DNA from: CAZTJA01 sp964613745
Lineage (GTDB): Bacteria > Desulfobacterota > Desulfomonilia > Desulfomonilales > Desulfomonilaceae
Length of the DNA stretch: 7,358 nucleotides
NCBI GenBank assembly: GCA_964613745.1
Contig: CAZTJA010000132.1
Location: 1 to 7,358, forward strand
Direction of reading: 5' to 3'
Each line of letters starts with the position of its first letter. The stretch's first letter is position 1. Below the pieces are notes generated by a model, which saw nothing but the letters and a program-made list of their open reading frames with translations, was not told the origin of the DNA and ran no database searches. Of this stretch, positions 1 to 7,100 are shown in pieces. The translations under genes and the position numbers were made by a program.

Positions 1-51
1 ATCTCCAATAATCTGAATGTTAGTAATTAAAGCCGTTCAATTCATGTGCAT

Positions 52-81
52 TTTACTTAAAATAAGGCACTAGACTATTAT
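52..81 (+). promoter_or_regulatory. Possible sigma-70-type promoter for tilS
   Basis: A -35-like TTTACT at 52-57 (4 of 6 consensus) is followed by an 18-bp spacer and a -10-like TATTAT at 76-81 (5 of 6). This would start transcription near 88 and give a leader of about 40 nt before tilS. The whole 1-127 stretch is AT-rich with no credible gene, so matches of this quality can arise by chance. Confidence 0.35.
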
Positions 82-105
82 GTCAAATTCCATTAGGCAC
101 AATAC
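62..105 (+). repeat. Pair of 14-bp direct repeats flanking the putative tilS -10 box
   Basis: The copy at 62-75 and the copy at 92-105 match at 11 of 14 positions and share the exact core AGGCAC. They are exactly 30 bp apart, about three helical turns. The first lies in the spacer of the proposed promoter and the second just after its expected start site. This could be an operator, but with only two short, AT-rich copies chance is a real alternative. Confidence 0.25.
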
Positions 106-127
106 AAAAGTAATTCCATACAGATAA

Positions 128-1606
128 ATGACATATAGGAAACAATTAATCATCCGGACCCAAGCTGCAATACGCAAATGGAGAATGTTCGATTCAGGCG
201 ACTCGGTATTGACCGCCGTTTCGGGTGGTCCTGATTCAATGGCTCTCCTACGTGTGCTGCATCAATTAAAAGACGTCATGTCCCTGAATGTGCATGTGGC
301 ACACGTCAATCACTGTTTACGCTCGGAAGCCCAAGCTGATGCCGACTTTGTGATCGAGGAAGCTGAACGCCTCGGGTTACCTGTATACGTCCGTTCGGTT
401 GATGTTGGAGCTCTTGCATGTCAAACCGGGACCTCTCTGGAAGAAGCCGGACGGAATGTGAGGTATGCCTTTTTCAAAGAGCTGTGCCGTGAAAAGAATA
501 TCGACAAAATTGCTACGGCTCATCATAAAGATGATCTCGCAGAAACCGTGTTTCTGAGAATGATGAGAGGCTCATCCCTTGATGGATTGAGCGGAATACC
601 ACCGGTTCGCGGTCCAATTGTTAGACCGTTCATCAGCATTGAGCGGCATCTCATTCTTAAATTTCTAGCTGAGGAAAACATCCCGTACAAAGTGGACGAC
701 TCGAATTATGACGATCAGCCGGACAGAAATTTCATGCGTAATCGCATCATACCGCTTGTGAAAAATCGGTTTCCCGCATTCAGTAACACCTTATTCGATA
801 CCGCGGAAATTTTACGGTCTGATGCCGATTACCTGGAAAAGGCCGCTGCTGGTATTTTTGCTGATTTCTGTACAGTGGCCGAAACTGCTGCCGTTATCAA
901 AATTGAGCTAAGACGAGTACACGAAGCCCTTTCTTCAAGGGTTTTGCTGCGAACCCTGCACGGTCTGGGCAATACCGGCATCAAGTGGTCTCATAGACAC
1001 GTACAATCGATACTCGGATTAATGTCCGCTGAATCGGCTTCAGGACTCTTGAATTTACCGGGTGGATTACTGTGTAGGAGAGATTACGACCGGATCATAA
1101 TTGAGAGATCCGCGAGCCGCGACGCTCCAGAGAAGTTTCTTATCGAAGTTGAAGGACCGGCCTGCATCTGGATTGGCTTAGATCAAATGCTGTTGATCGA
1201 AATCACGGATAAGTCCAAAGTAGATCTTTCCAGCCCACAAGATAGTGCCTATTTCGATGCCGACCTATTGAACCTTCCCATCCATGTTCGAAATCGCCTT
1301 CCGGGCGATCGAATGAGACCATGGGGCCTAAACGGTACACGCAAGCTCAAAAAAATACTGATTGACGCGAAATATCCCGTAACTCTGCGGGACCGTCTTC
1401 CATTGGTGTGTCAAGCCGACGCCATTCTGTGGGTACCCGGAATCGTGAGAAGCGATCTTTTCCCCGTTACGGAAAGAACCGTTGCTGTATTGAAAATGTC
1501 CATAAATGAAACCTTAAAGTGCCCCTCAGGAGATTTCAATGATCGGACAAACAGTCGACCAACTATTCATTGGTCAAACAGTCGAATTTTCAAAGACAAT
1601 CTCTGA
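128..1606 (+). CDS. tilS: tRNA(Ile)-lysidine synthetase TilS, long form
   Basis: Uses ATP and lysine to convert C34 of the CAU anticodon of tRNA-Ile to lysidine, so that the tRNA reads AUA and is charged with isoleucine; a cytoplasmic, usually essential enzyme. The N-type ATP-pyrophosphatase loop SGGPDS is at residues 32-37, HVNHCLR at 59-65, and the family segment AHHKDDLAET at 131-140. DSN at 191-193 and RNRIIP at 204-209 follow in the expected order. The C-terminal TilS_C domain spans about 384-459 (NRLPGDRMRPWG at 389-400, KLKKILIDAK at 406-415). At 492 aa it is a full long-form TilS. The ATG at 128 follows an in-frame TAA at 125-127, and the next Met (20) would sit too close to the ATP loop, so this start is firm even though no good Shine-Dalgarno is visible. 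About 33 residues after the last recognisable strand (460-492) look non-conserved, and the last 22 are read from DNA shared with the next gene. Confidence 0.95.
   Translation: MTYRKQLIIRTQAAIRKWRMFDSGDSVLTAVSGGPDSMALLRVLHQLKDVMSLNVHVAHVNHCLRSEAQADADFVIEEAERLGLPVYVRSVDVGALACQTGTSLEEAGRNVRYAFFKELCREKNIDKIATAHHKDDLAETVFLRMMRGSSLDGLSGIPPVRGPIVRPFISIERHLILKFLAEENIPYKVDDSNYDDQPDRNFMRNRIIPLVKNRFPAFSNTLFDTAEILRSDADYLEKAAAGIFADFCTVAETAAVIKIELRRVHEALSSRVLLRTLHGLGNTGIKWSHRHVQSILGLMSAESASGLLNLPGGLLCRRDYDRIIIERSASRDAPEKFLIEVEGPACIWIGLDQMLLIEITDKSKVDLSSPQDSAYFDADLLNLPIHVRNRLPGDRMRPWGLNGTRKLKKILIDAKYPVTLRDRLPLVCQADAILWVPGIVRSDLFPVTERTVAVLKMSINETLKCPSGDFNDRTNSRPTIHWSNSRIFKDNL
1528..1541 (+). promoter_or_regulatory. 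Ribosome binding site and start of the MaoC gene inside tilS
   Basis: AGGAG at 1528-1532 stands 6 nt before the ATG at 1539. This strong site lies within the tilS reading frame and supports the overlapping start of the hydratase gene over any later start. It is consistent with the two genes sharing a transcript and with translational coupling. Confidence 0.7.
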
Positions 1607-1967
1607 ATCCGATGTGTACCTTTATTCCGGTATTACCGGGGATTTCAATCCGGCTCACATCAATGAGCCGTATGCTCAAACCACTTTTTTCAAGACAAGA
1701 ATTGTACATGGAATGCTGATCGCGGGCTTGATCTCTGCAATCCTCGGGTCAAGACTACCCGGTCCCGGAACAATATATGTACATCAAGAACTCAGCTTTT
1801 TGGCCCCGGTCTATTTTGGTGATACGATCACCGCCAGAGTAGAAGTGACCGAAATCGATAGAGAAAAGAATCGTGCAAAGTTAAAGACCACCTGCCTGAA
1901 TCAGGACGGCAAGACAGTAATTGATGGAGCCGCGCTTGTAAGCCCTCCTAAGAAGCCTAAGAATTGA
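1539..1967 (+). CDS. MaoC-family (R)-specific enoyl-CoA hydratase, PhaJ type
   Basis: A single hot-dog domain of 142 aa, close to the length of Aeromonas PhaJ (134 aa). That family adds water to trans-2-enoyl-CoA to give (R)-3-hydroxyacyl-CoA, linking beta-oxidation to polyhydroxyalkanoate or other (R)-hydroxyacyl products in the cytoplasm. The catalytic dyad is present in GDFNPAH: Asp35 and His40, the D-x4-H spacing of PhaJ. The hydratase segment RIVHGMLIAGL is at 54-64, and SFLAPVYFGDTIT at 86-98 matches the second conserved block. The motif set fits PhaJ better than the larger MaoC dehydratases or FabZ. No PHA synthase is in the window, so the true substrate chain length and pathway are unknown. 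The gene overlaps tilS by 68 nt in another frame. Its N-terminus carries IGQTV twice (2-6 and 11-15), the second copy aligning with the usual family start. Confidence 0.88.
   Translation: MIGQTVDQLFIGQTVEFSKTISESDVYLYSGITGDFNPAHINEPYAQTTFFKTRIVHGMLIAGLISAILGSRLPGPGTIYVHQELSFLAPVYFGDTITARVEVTEIDREKNRAKLKTTCLNQDGKTVIDGAALVSPPKKPKN
1542..1585 (+). repeat. 17-bp near-perfect direct repeat, 27-bp period, at the tilS/MaoC junction
   Basis: ATCGGACAAACAGTCGA at 1542-1558 recurs at 1569-1585 with 15 of 17 identical, including an 11-bp exact core. The offset of 27 bp is nine codons, so it repeats in both overlapping frames: IGQTV twice in the hydratase and NSR twice in the TilS tail. It looks like an old small tandem duplication. 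Confidence 0.75.
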
Positions 1968-2154
1968 ATACGGTTATCGTAATGCAATATTATTTCTCTC
2001 TTGTGATAATTCAGAAAAAAGGTGATACTTAGAAGTTGCCCATGCCTGGGATTACCGGAAAACGGGTCCTTGTCCGCGAATTTGAGTCGATTCTATTGAC
2101 ATGAAACGCACTTGATGATAATTCTTGGTGTTTACGTAACTATAGAGGTGAAGC
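1968..2154. other. Intergenic region between the hydratase gene and rplM
   Basis: This 187-nt gap contains no credible small gene. I see no intrinsic terminator for the tilS-hydratase pair: the only neat hairpin, CCCA-TGCC-TGGG at 2039-2050, has a 4-bp stem and no following T run. The right end carries the promoter and ribosome binding site of rplM. Confidence 0.6.
2096..2122 (+). promoter_or_regulatory. Probable promoter of the rplM-rpsI operon
   Basis: A perfect -35 TTGACA at 2096-2101 is followed by GATAAT at 2117-2122 (5 of 6 of the -10 consensus) with a 15-bp spacer, shorter than the usual 16-18. Transcription would begin near 2129, giving a leader of about 25 nt, too short for an elaborate L13 leader RNA. 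Position directly before a ribosomal operon supports the call. Confidence 0.5.
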
Positions 2155-2583
2155 ATGAAGACCTGGACCCCAAAAAAAGGGGAGATTGAAAGAAAATGGT
2201 ACGTTATCGATGCTAAAGATAAGGTTCTCGGTCGCGTAGCAGAACTCAGTGCAAGACTATTAAGGGGCAAGCACAAGCCGCAATTCGCTCCTCACATGGA
2301 TACAGGGGATTTCGTCATTATTATTAATGCGTCAAAAGTCCGCTTAACAGGAAAAAAACTGGTTCAAAAAGTCTATTACAGGCATAGCGGCTATCCTGGT
2401 GGGTTAAGAGCCGATACCGCAGGTACGCTTTTGAACAGCAAACCGGAAAGGGTCTTCCGGCTTGCGGTCCGTGGAATGCTACCGAAGAACTCCATCGGTC
2501 GCGCTCAACTGACCAAACTCAAGATCTATGCGGATGGAAGCCATCCCCACGAAGCACAGAAACCCGAGACCTATCAGTTCTAA
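2155..2583 (+). CDS. rplM: 50S ribosomal protein L13
   Basis: Large-subunit protein that binds 23S rRNA early in assembly. The 142-aa length equals that of E. coli L13, and similarity runs end to end: the opening EIERKWYVIDA at 10-20, RLLRGKHKPQFAPH at 34-47, the block GDFVIIINASKVRLTGKK at 51-68, YYRHSGYPGG at 74-83 and the family signature RGMLPKN at 106-112. The start is set by GAGGTG at 2145-2150, 4 nt before ATG. It is followed after 11 nt by rpsI, the classic L13-S9 pair. In E. coli L13 represses its own operon, but nothing in this short leader shows that directly. Confidence 0.98.
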   Translation: MKTWTPKKGEIERKWYVIDAKDKVLGRVAELSARLLRGKHKPQFAPHMDTGDFVIIINASKVRLTGKKLVQKVYYRHSGYPGGLRADTAGTLLNSKPERVFRLAVRGMLPKNSIGRAQLTKLKIYADGSHPHEAQKPETYQF

Positions 2584-2594
2584 CGGAGAATGAA

Positions 2595-2987
2595 ATGAGC
2601 GAAGATCGTTTTTACGCCACCGGGAAAAGAAAAAATGCAATAGCCCGCGTCTGGTTGACCTCCGGCAGCGGAAATATAATCGTCAATAATCGAAATATGG
2701 ACAACTACTTCGGCAGAGAGACATCAAGAATGGTCATCATGCAGCCATTTGAGCTTACCCAGACCACAGGTAAATTCGATGTCAAAGTTAATGTCCACGG
2801 TGGAGGATTGTCAGGACAGGCGGGAGCCATCAAACACGGCATAAGCAAAGCATTGCTGTCTATTGACGCAGGATACCGTTCCATCCTCAAGTCTGAAGGA
2901 TTCCTCACAAGAGATTCCCGGGTCAAAGAGCGCAAAAAATACGGCAAGAGAGCTGCAAGGGCTAGTTTCCAGTTCTCCAAACGTTAA
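2595..2987 (+). CDS. rpsI: 30S ribosomal protein S9
   Basis: Small-subunit head protein whose C-terminal tail reaches the P-site tRNA. It is 130 aa, the usual length. The opening YATGKRKNAIARVW at 7-20 and the signature GGGLSGQAGAIKHGISKAL at 69-87 are typical (most relatives read GIARAL). The basic tail KKYGKRAARASFQFSKR at 114-130 ends in the invariant SKR. GGAG at 2585-2588 lies 6 nt before the ATG at 2595. An ATG at 2590 gives only ATG-AAA-TGA and is not a start. It is co-transcribed with rplM, and no promoter fits in the 11-nt gap. Confidence 0.98.
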   Translation: MSEDRFYATGKRKNAIARVWLTSGSGNIIVNNRNMDNYFGRETSRMVIMQPFELTQTTGKFDVKVNVHGGGLSGQAGAIKHGISKALLSIDAGYRSILKSEGFLTRDSRVKERKKYGKRAARASFQFSKR

Positions 2988-3027
2988 TCCATCGACTTCG
3001 AACTTTCCTTTTCTTCAGTGCTTCACA

Positions 3028-3069
3028 TTCACCCGGAGTATTTTTCTTCGGGTGAACTCTTCTCCATTT
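3028..3069 (+). terminator. Hairpin between converging rpsI and sirtuin genes, probable terminator
   Basis: TTCACCCGGAG at 3028-3038 pairs with CTTCGGGTGAA at 3046-3056, giving an 11-bp stem with one G-U pair and a 7-nt T-rich loop. On the + strand the stem is followed by a broken T-rich stretch (7 T in 13), which fits a weak intrinsic terminator 40 nt after rpsI. It also begins 11 nt beyond the sirtuin stop on the other strand, but no T run follows in that direction. Confidence 0.6.
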
Positions 3070-3847
3070 ACCCGCACGAAGCTTTTTTCACCTCCGACAT
3101 TATGCTTTCCATCCCTGAACCGGCTTTATCCCGAATTACCAGATCCATCATCCCGTCATATGACGTCTCCGTCATGTTCACCAGTATGAGATAAGCCCCG
3201 TTTCTCTTCGCTTCCACCGGGAGTAGATTTGCAGGCTGAACTACAAGTGAAGATCCGATGGTGAGAAACAGGTCACAGGTTGCTGCGTGTTCGAATGAAG
3301 CCTGGAGAATGTCTTGAGACAAAGACTGACCGAACGATATTGTAGCGCATTTAAGAGGTCCACCGCAGTACGTGCAGTACGGTACCTCGATCCCAAGTCG
3401 ATCCATTTCTTCAGTTATTTCCTCCCTGGGCCACTCATGATTACATTCCAGGCAGGTAATTTTTCTGACTGTTCCGTGGATCTCCAGTATTTTACTATCG
3501 GAATTACCGGCCTTATGGTGGAGTCCATCAATATTCTGCGTGATGAGAGCCTGCAACTTACCCATTTTTTCAATTTGAACTACTGCTCTGTGGGCGGCGT
3601 TGGGTTCAGCATCCCGCATGGCCGGGTATCTTTCGTTGTCATATTTCCAGTATAATTTGCGATACTTCTCGTGTGATCTGAACCGCTGATAAGTCAAATC
3701 TTCCTGATTATATCGGCTCCAAACTCCCCCCGGAGAGCGGAAGTCCGGAATTCCCGATTCCGTAGAAATACCTGCACCCGTAAAGACTACAATTCGTTGT
3801 GCATCCAACAGGGCTTTGGCTGCTTGGATTACCTGCTCATTTGCCAT
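3068..3847 (-). CDS. Sir2-family NAD-dependent protein deacylase, CobB-like
   Basis: Removes acyl groups from protein lysines using NAD+, releasing nicotinamide and O-acyl-ADP-ribose; cytoplasmic. The 259 aa cover the whole sirtuin fold: GAGIS at 24-28 and GIPDFRSPGGVW at 32-43 (NAD loop), TQNIDGLH at 103-110, catalytic His124 in HGT, a four-cysteine zinc ribbon (C132-x2-C135, C158-x2-C161), and GSSLVVQPA at 198-206. The usual bacterial FGE after the ribbon reads FGQ (172-174), as in a sub-group of sirtuins. The Tyr-x2-Arg acyl-pocket motif of SIRT5/CobB desuccinylases is not exactly kept: the likely region reads Y69-D-N-E72-R73, so acyl preference is unclear. GGAG at 3855-3858 lies 7 nt before the ATG. 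The zinc ribbon and standalone form argue for a housekeeping deacylase, not a Sir2 anti-phage effector. It is probably last gene of the - strand operon. Confidence 0.93.
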   Translation of the reverse strand: MANEQVIQAAKALLDAQRIVVFTGAGISTESGIPDFRSPGGVWSRYNQEDLTYQRFRSHEKYRKLYWKYDNERYPAMRDAEPNAAHRAVVQIEKMGKLQALITQNIDGLHHKAGNSDSKILEIHGTVRKITCLECNHEWPREEITEEMDRLGIEVPYCTYCGGPLKCATISFGQSLSQDILQASFEHAATCDLFLTIGSSLVVQPANLLPVEAKRNGAYLILVNMTETSYDGMMDLVIRDKAGSGMESIMSEVKKASCG

Positions 3848-3883
3848 GGTACCTCTCCGACCTTTGTTTAGGCACGTATGGGG

Positions 3884-4141
3884 CTATTTTCTATCGGGAA
3901 TTTTGCAGTTTTGTTTACGCATCTCTGATTTAATATCAATGATTTTGTCGAGAATTTCCGATAATTTCTTGAACTCCGCACGTTTGCTTGGATCATTCTT
4001 GTTCGAAGCCTGCAATTTGTATTCTTGACGGAGTCGTAGTAAATCCTTCGTGAGAGCTGCGCAATTTTTGCCGTAAGCCGGCTCAAAACTTAGAACCTGA
4101 GCCGTAATCAAACAACTAAGAACAATTAAGGCTTTCAGCAA
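3884..4141 (-). CDS. Small exported helical protein with two cysteines, unknown function
   Basis: I do not recognise this 85-aa protein. It begins with a signal peptide: Met-Leu-Lys, a hydrophobic stretch to about residue 18, and a likely cleavage after AYG at 22-24, leaving about 61 mature residues. These are highly charged and look like two helices (about 28-45 and 52-78) joined by NKNDPSK at 47-53. The only mature cysteines, C27 and C79, bracket the pair and could form a disulfide. The start is TTG at 4141, the first start codon after an in-frame TGA at 4151-4153, 1 nt past the stop of the CHAT gene. No strong Shine-Dalgarno is visible, so translation probably depends on coupling. C10 in VLSC resembles a lipobox, but only six hydrophobic residues precede it, so a lipoprotein is less likely. 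An alternative is that the ORF is not expressed; the signal-peptide pattern argues against that. Confidence 0.6.
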   Translation of the reverse strand: MLKALIVLSCLITAQVLSFEPAYGKNCAALTKDLLRLRQEYKLQASNKNDPSKRAEFKKLSEILDKIIDIKSEMRKQNCKIPDRK

Positions 4142-4142
4142 T

Positions 4143-7100
4143 TTACATACTCAGTAGCTTTCGCCATGTTGATATACCCTTGAACTTCACTACAGTCGAA
4201 TCATCTTTGTCCGAGTGCGTTCCAAATCGAACGTTCCAGTTACCCATCAAAATGAATGGCGCCCAGTAATAGGGATGCGCAGTACCGGGACTATTTATCA
4301 GTGAGATTTTGGCGTTCTTCAGTGCCTCTGCTTTCGTCCCTTCTCGCATGTTCTTGTACATCTCGATAAACAGCTTTGCCGTACTTTCATCATTAACCTG
4401 CCACATGCTGAAAATGATGGAATCCGTTCCTGCAAAGAGAAATGCACGAGCAAGACCCAGCAGCGTACCTGAATCACCCTGAGGCGGCTTAGAATGCGTA
4501 AAACACGATGATAATACAACCAATTCGGAATTCAACTTAAGTCCGAATATTTCGCCAAGCTGCAGAAAACCGTCATTATCATTGTCTCCATACAATGAAA
4601 ATACCACGGCAGGCTGTTGTTGAAGCTTGCCGAAGTTCCCCAAGAGCACTCCGTGTGTAGCCAAATGAATATAGTTGTACCGGGTTAAATCAACCTTCTT
4701 GAAGAGGGATTCGGTGGCATCATCACCCAAATACGTTTGAGTCGGACCGCCCAAAATTCGTGTTATCTCGGAAATCTCTCTTCTGGCTCCCGGCAGCTGT
4801 TTAAGCTCCGCGTTTCTTGAATCCTTAGCATTTGACGTGAGCGAAGCCAAGATCCTTTCGGATCCGGGATTTGCTTCTTTTTTCTTGTCGCTCACCTGAT
4901 ACACCGCATCACCAAAAGCTGCAAGGTTCCAACCCGGCCGTTCTTTTCGGTCCCTCGTTCGTGTCTGAGAGAGCACGGCTATGGAAGGACAATAGGAGAA
5001 GGCATATTTTTCAACTAAGTAGCTGGGTCTCTCCTGAGCCGACCAGAACCTCTTGTTCGCGTGTGCCTTAGAATCCACCAAGATTTCAAACGGTACTGCG
5101 GAAAGCGGTCCATGAGGAATAATAACGACGGTTTTCTTTCCTATGAGAAAACCTTCCACCGGATAGATGATTTTTGAGTAGAGCTTATACGCAACGGAAG
5201 GATCCCAGCTCGACTGCGTATCCGCCCTGTGCAGCGGTCGCGTGAGTGCTTCCACATCCCGTTCGAGATCCTTATCCGCATATTCCACCGAGTAAGTGTA
5301 GAATCTCTGTTTATCGAGCGCAAAAATGTATGTGCGGCTTCGAGTTACCATAAATTGCAAAATTGCTTCATCCGGATCCAGCACATCTTTCTGCAATTCC
5401 GGGACGGAAACGGGCTGTGGGTATCGCAAGCCTGCGTAAGCAGGATACTCTTTCTGCAGCTTGCTTTTTAAAGCTACAAACTGCTTTTCTTTTGTCCGGC
5501 GATCTTCCAGAAGTTTTTGAACCTTTTTTTGATCCGCATTGCTACTGGAAGTCTCTTCATGAAGTTTTGCATTGAGCTTCCGAATATTGAGCTTTAAACT
5601 TTTTTCCTTTAACAGCAGTTCCTGTGGAAGATCCGAAAACTTGTCGACGTTAATTCTAGATAAGGTGTTTTCGAATTCCGAGGCTTTCAGCTTTTCCACG
5701 ATCCTTAATGCCTGATTCTCGTAAGCTCCTTCGGGATCCCGGCGGGACAATTTCATGAGAACACGCAGTGAGGTATCATAAAGAGCCGATCTTCCCCCGA
5801 AAATGAATGAGTCTTCGTCGGATTCCTCCGCTGTTTCGAAATCCATTGCTTCAACTATGCCCAAAGCTTTGCGATACGATTCCAGAGATTCTCCAAGTCT
5901 ATTTTTGGATTCAAGGGCTCGCCCCATGATAAAATAGGCTTTCCACAGCAGACTTCGGTCTTCCGAACATTGGGCAATTTCGAATGCCTTCTTAAGATCG
6001 TTAACGGCTGAGTCAAACTCGCCGAGAGTCGCCGTTATCAACGCAATCTGTAGTAGATTCTCGCTGACGCCTCGCTTATCCCCAAGAGTCTGCCTGATTT
6101 CATAAGATTCTTTGTAGCTATCAAGGGCCTGCTTTCCTCTGCCCAATATCTGCTGAAGAGTTCCCATTCGAGTAAGTACTTTGGCTTCAAGCCTACGGTC
6201 TCCGGTTTCCTTTGCAAGCGTGAGACCCCTCTGCAGGTACTTCAAAGAAGTCTCCGATTGACCAAGTTTACTCATGATATCGCCCAACTTGATCAGCTCG
6301 GTCTTTTGTTTCTGAATGTCGTTGTTCTCAGAGTGTATGCGGAGAGCGTCTTCAAAGTACTCCTTCGCTTTCGCATAATCCTCCAGCTGAAAATAAATTT
6401 CGCCGATTCGATCGTAGATCCTCGCCGGATAAGTATCGCCCACAGATGTTTGAGATGAGCTTGCAGCCTTCTGGTAGTGTTCTAAAGCTCGTTCAAAATC
6501 TCTGAATCCTTCGTATATTTCCCCGAAATGGAAATCTAAATCACGGGTTTGCGCAGCCGGAAGTCCAAGCTCGGCGGCCAAGCTTAAAGCCTTTTGCAGG
6601 TTGTTTACTGCAGGTTCGAAGTCCTCCATCTTGGTCTGAATAATTCCAATGCCGCCTATAGCGTAAAACTCGCCTTTCCGATCGCCCTGTTTCTTCATAA
6701 CGCTGAGTTGATTTTGGAGTATCCCCAGAGCTTTCGGATAATCACCAAGATCTTCCAGCACAGTCGCCATTTTGAAATTAATGCCGTTTACGGCCGCCGG
6801 TTCATTCGCCTGCTTTGCGGATTCGAGGGCCTGGTTCAACAACGTGAGGGCCTGACCGGGATTACCTTTGGATCTTTGCAACATAGCCAATTCCGAGAGA
6901 ATCAGAATATCTCCCCTCGGATTTCGTATTTTCTTGTTTATCTTCTCCGCTTCTTCCAGTGACGCCGCTGCATTCCGGTAGTCACCTCTGGCTAAATACA
7001 ACGAACCTAAACCTGCCAAATCAGTAGCTATCCCCCGGGTATCGGAAATCTCGCGATGAAGCTTCAATGCTGCTTGGAATTTCTCGATTGCGGAGACTTG

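Noticed and set aside
2039..2050. Small hairpin CCCA-TGCC-TGGG after the hydratase gene as a terminator
   Set aside because: The stem is only 4 bp and no T run follows.
2052..2276. Open frame on the - strand across the rplM promoter and 5' end (74 aa)
   Set aside because: It runs antisense over the L13 start and promoter, has no recognisable domain and no good ribosome site; a shadow of rplM.
2590..2598. ATG-AAA-TGA mini-frame directly before rpsI, overlapping its start as ATGA
   Set aside because: GGAG is only 1 nt from this ATG but 6 nt from the true S9 start, so the mini-frame is most likely chance.
2863..3189. Open frame on the + strand across the rpsI end, hairpin and sirtuin 3' end (108 aa)
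   Set aside because: It covers the 3' ends of two clear genes and the hairpin between them, with low-complexity Ser/Pro/Phe composition; not protein-like.
3314..3655. 113-aa open frame on the + strand opposite the sirtuin gene
   Set aside because: Fully antisense to the conserved sirtuin core, so its openness is explained by the codons of the other strand.
3068..3847. Sirtuin as a Sir2-type anti-phage NADase effector beside a CHAT protease (defence island)
   Set aside because: It has the zinc ribbon, catalytic His and full length of a housekeeping deacylase, with no fused sensor domain, and no other defence or mobile genes are in view.
3868..4086. 72-aa - strand frame overlapping the small exported protein
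   Set aside because: It lacks a signal peptide or any family resemblance, is Arg/Ser/Asn-rich as shadow frames tend to be, and competes with the more protein-like 85-aa frame.
6594..6962. 122-aa + strand frame antisense to the TPR region
   Set aside because: It lies wholly opposite a strongly patterned TPR array and has no recognisable features of its own.
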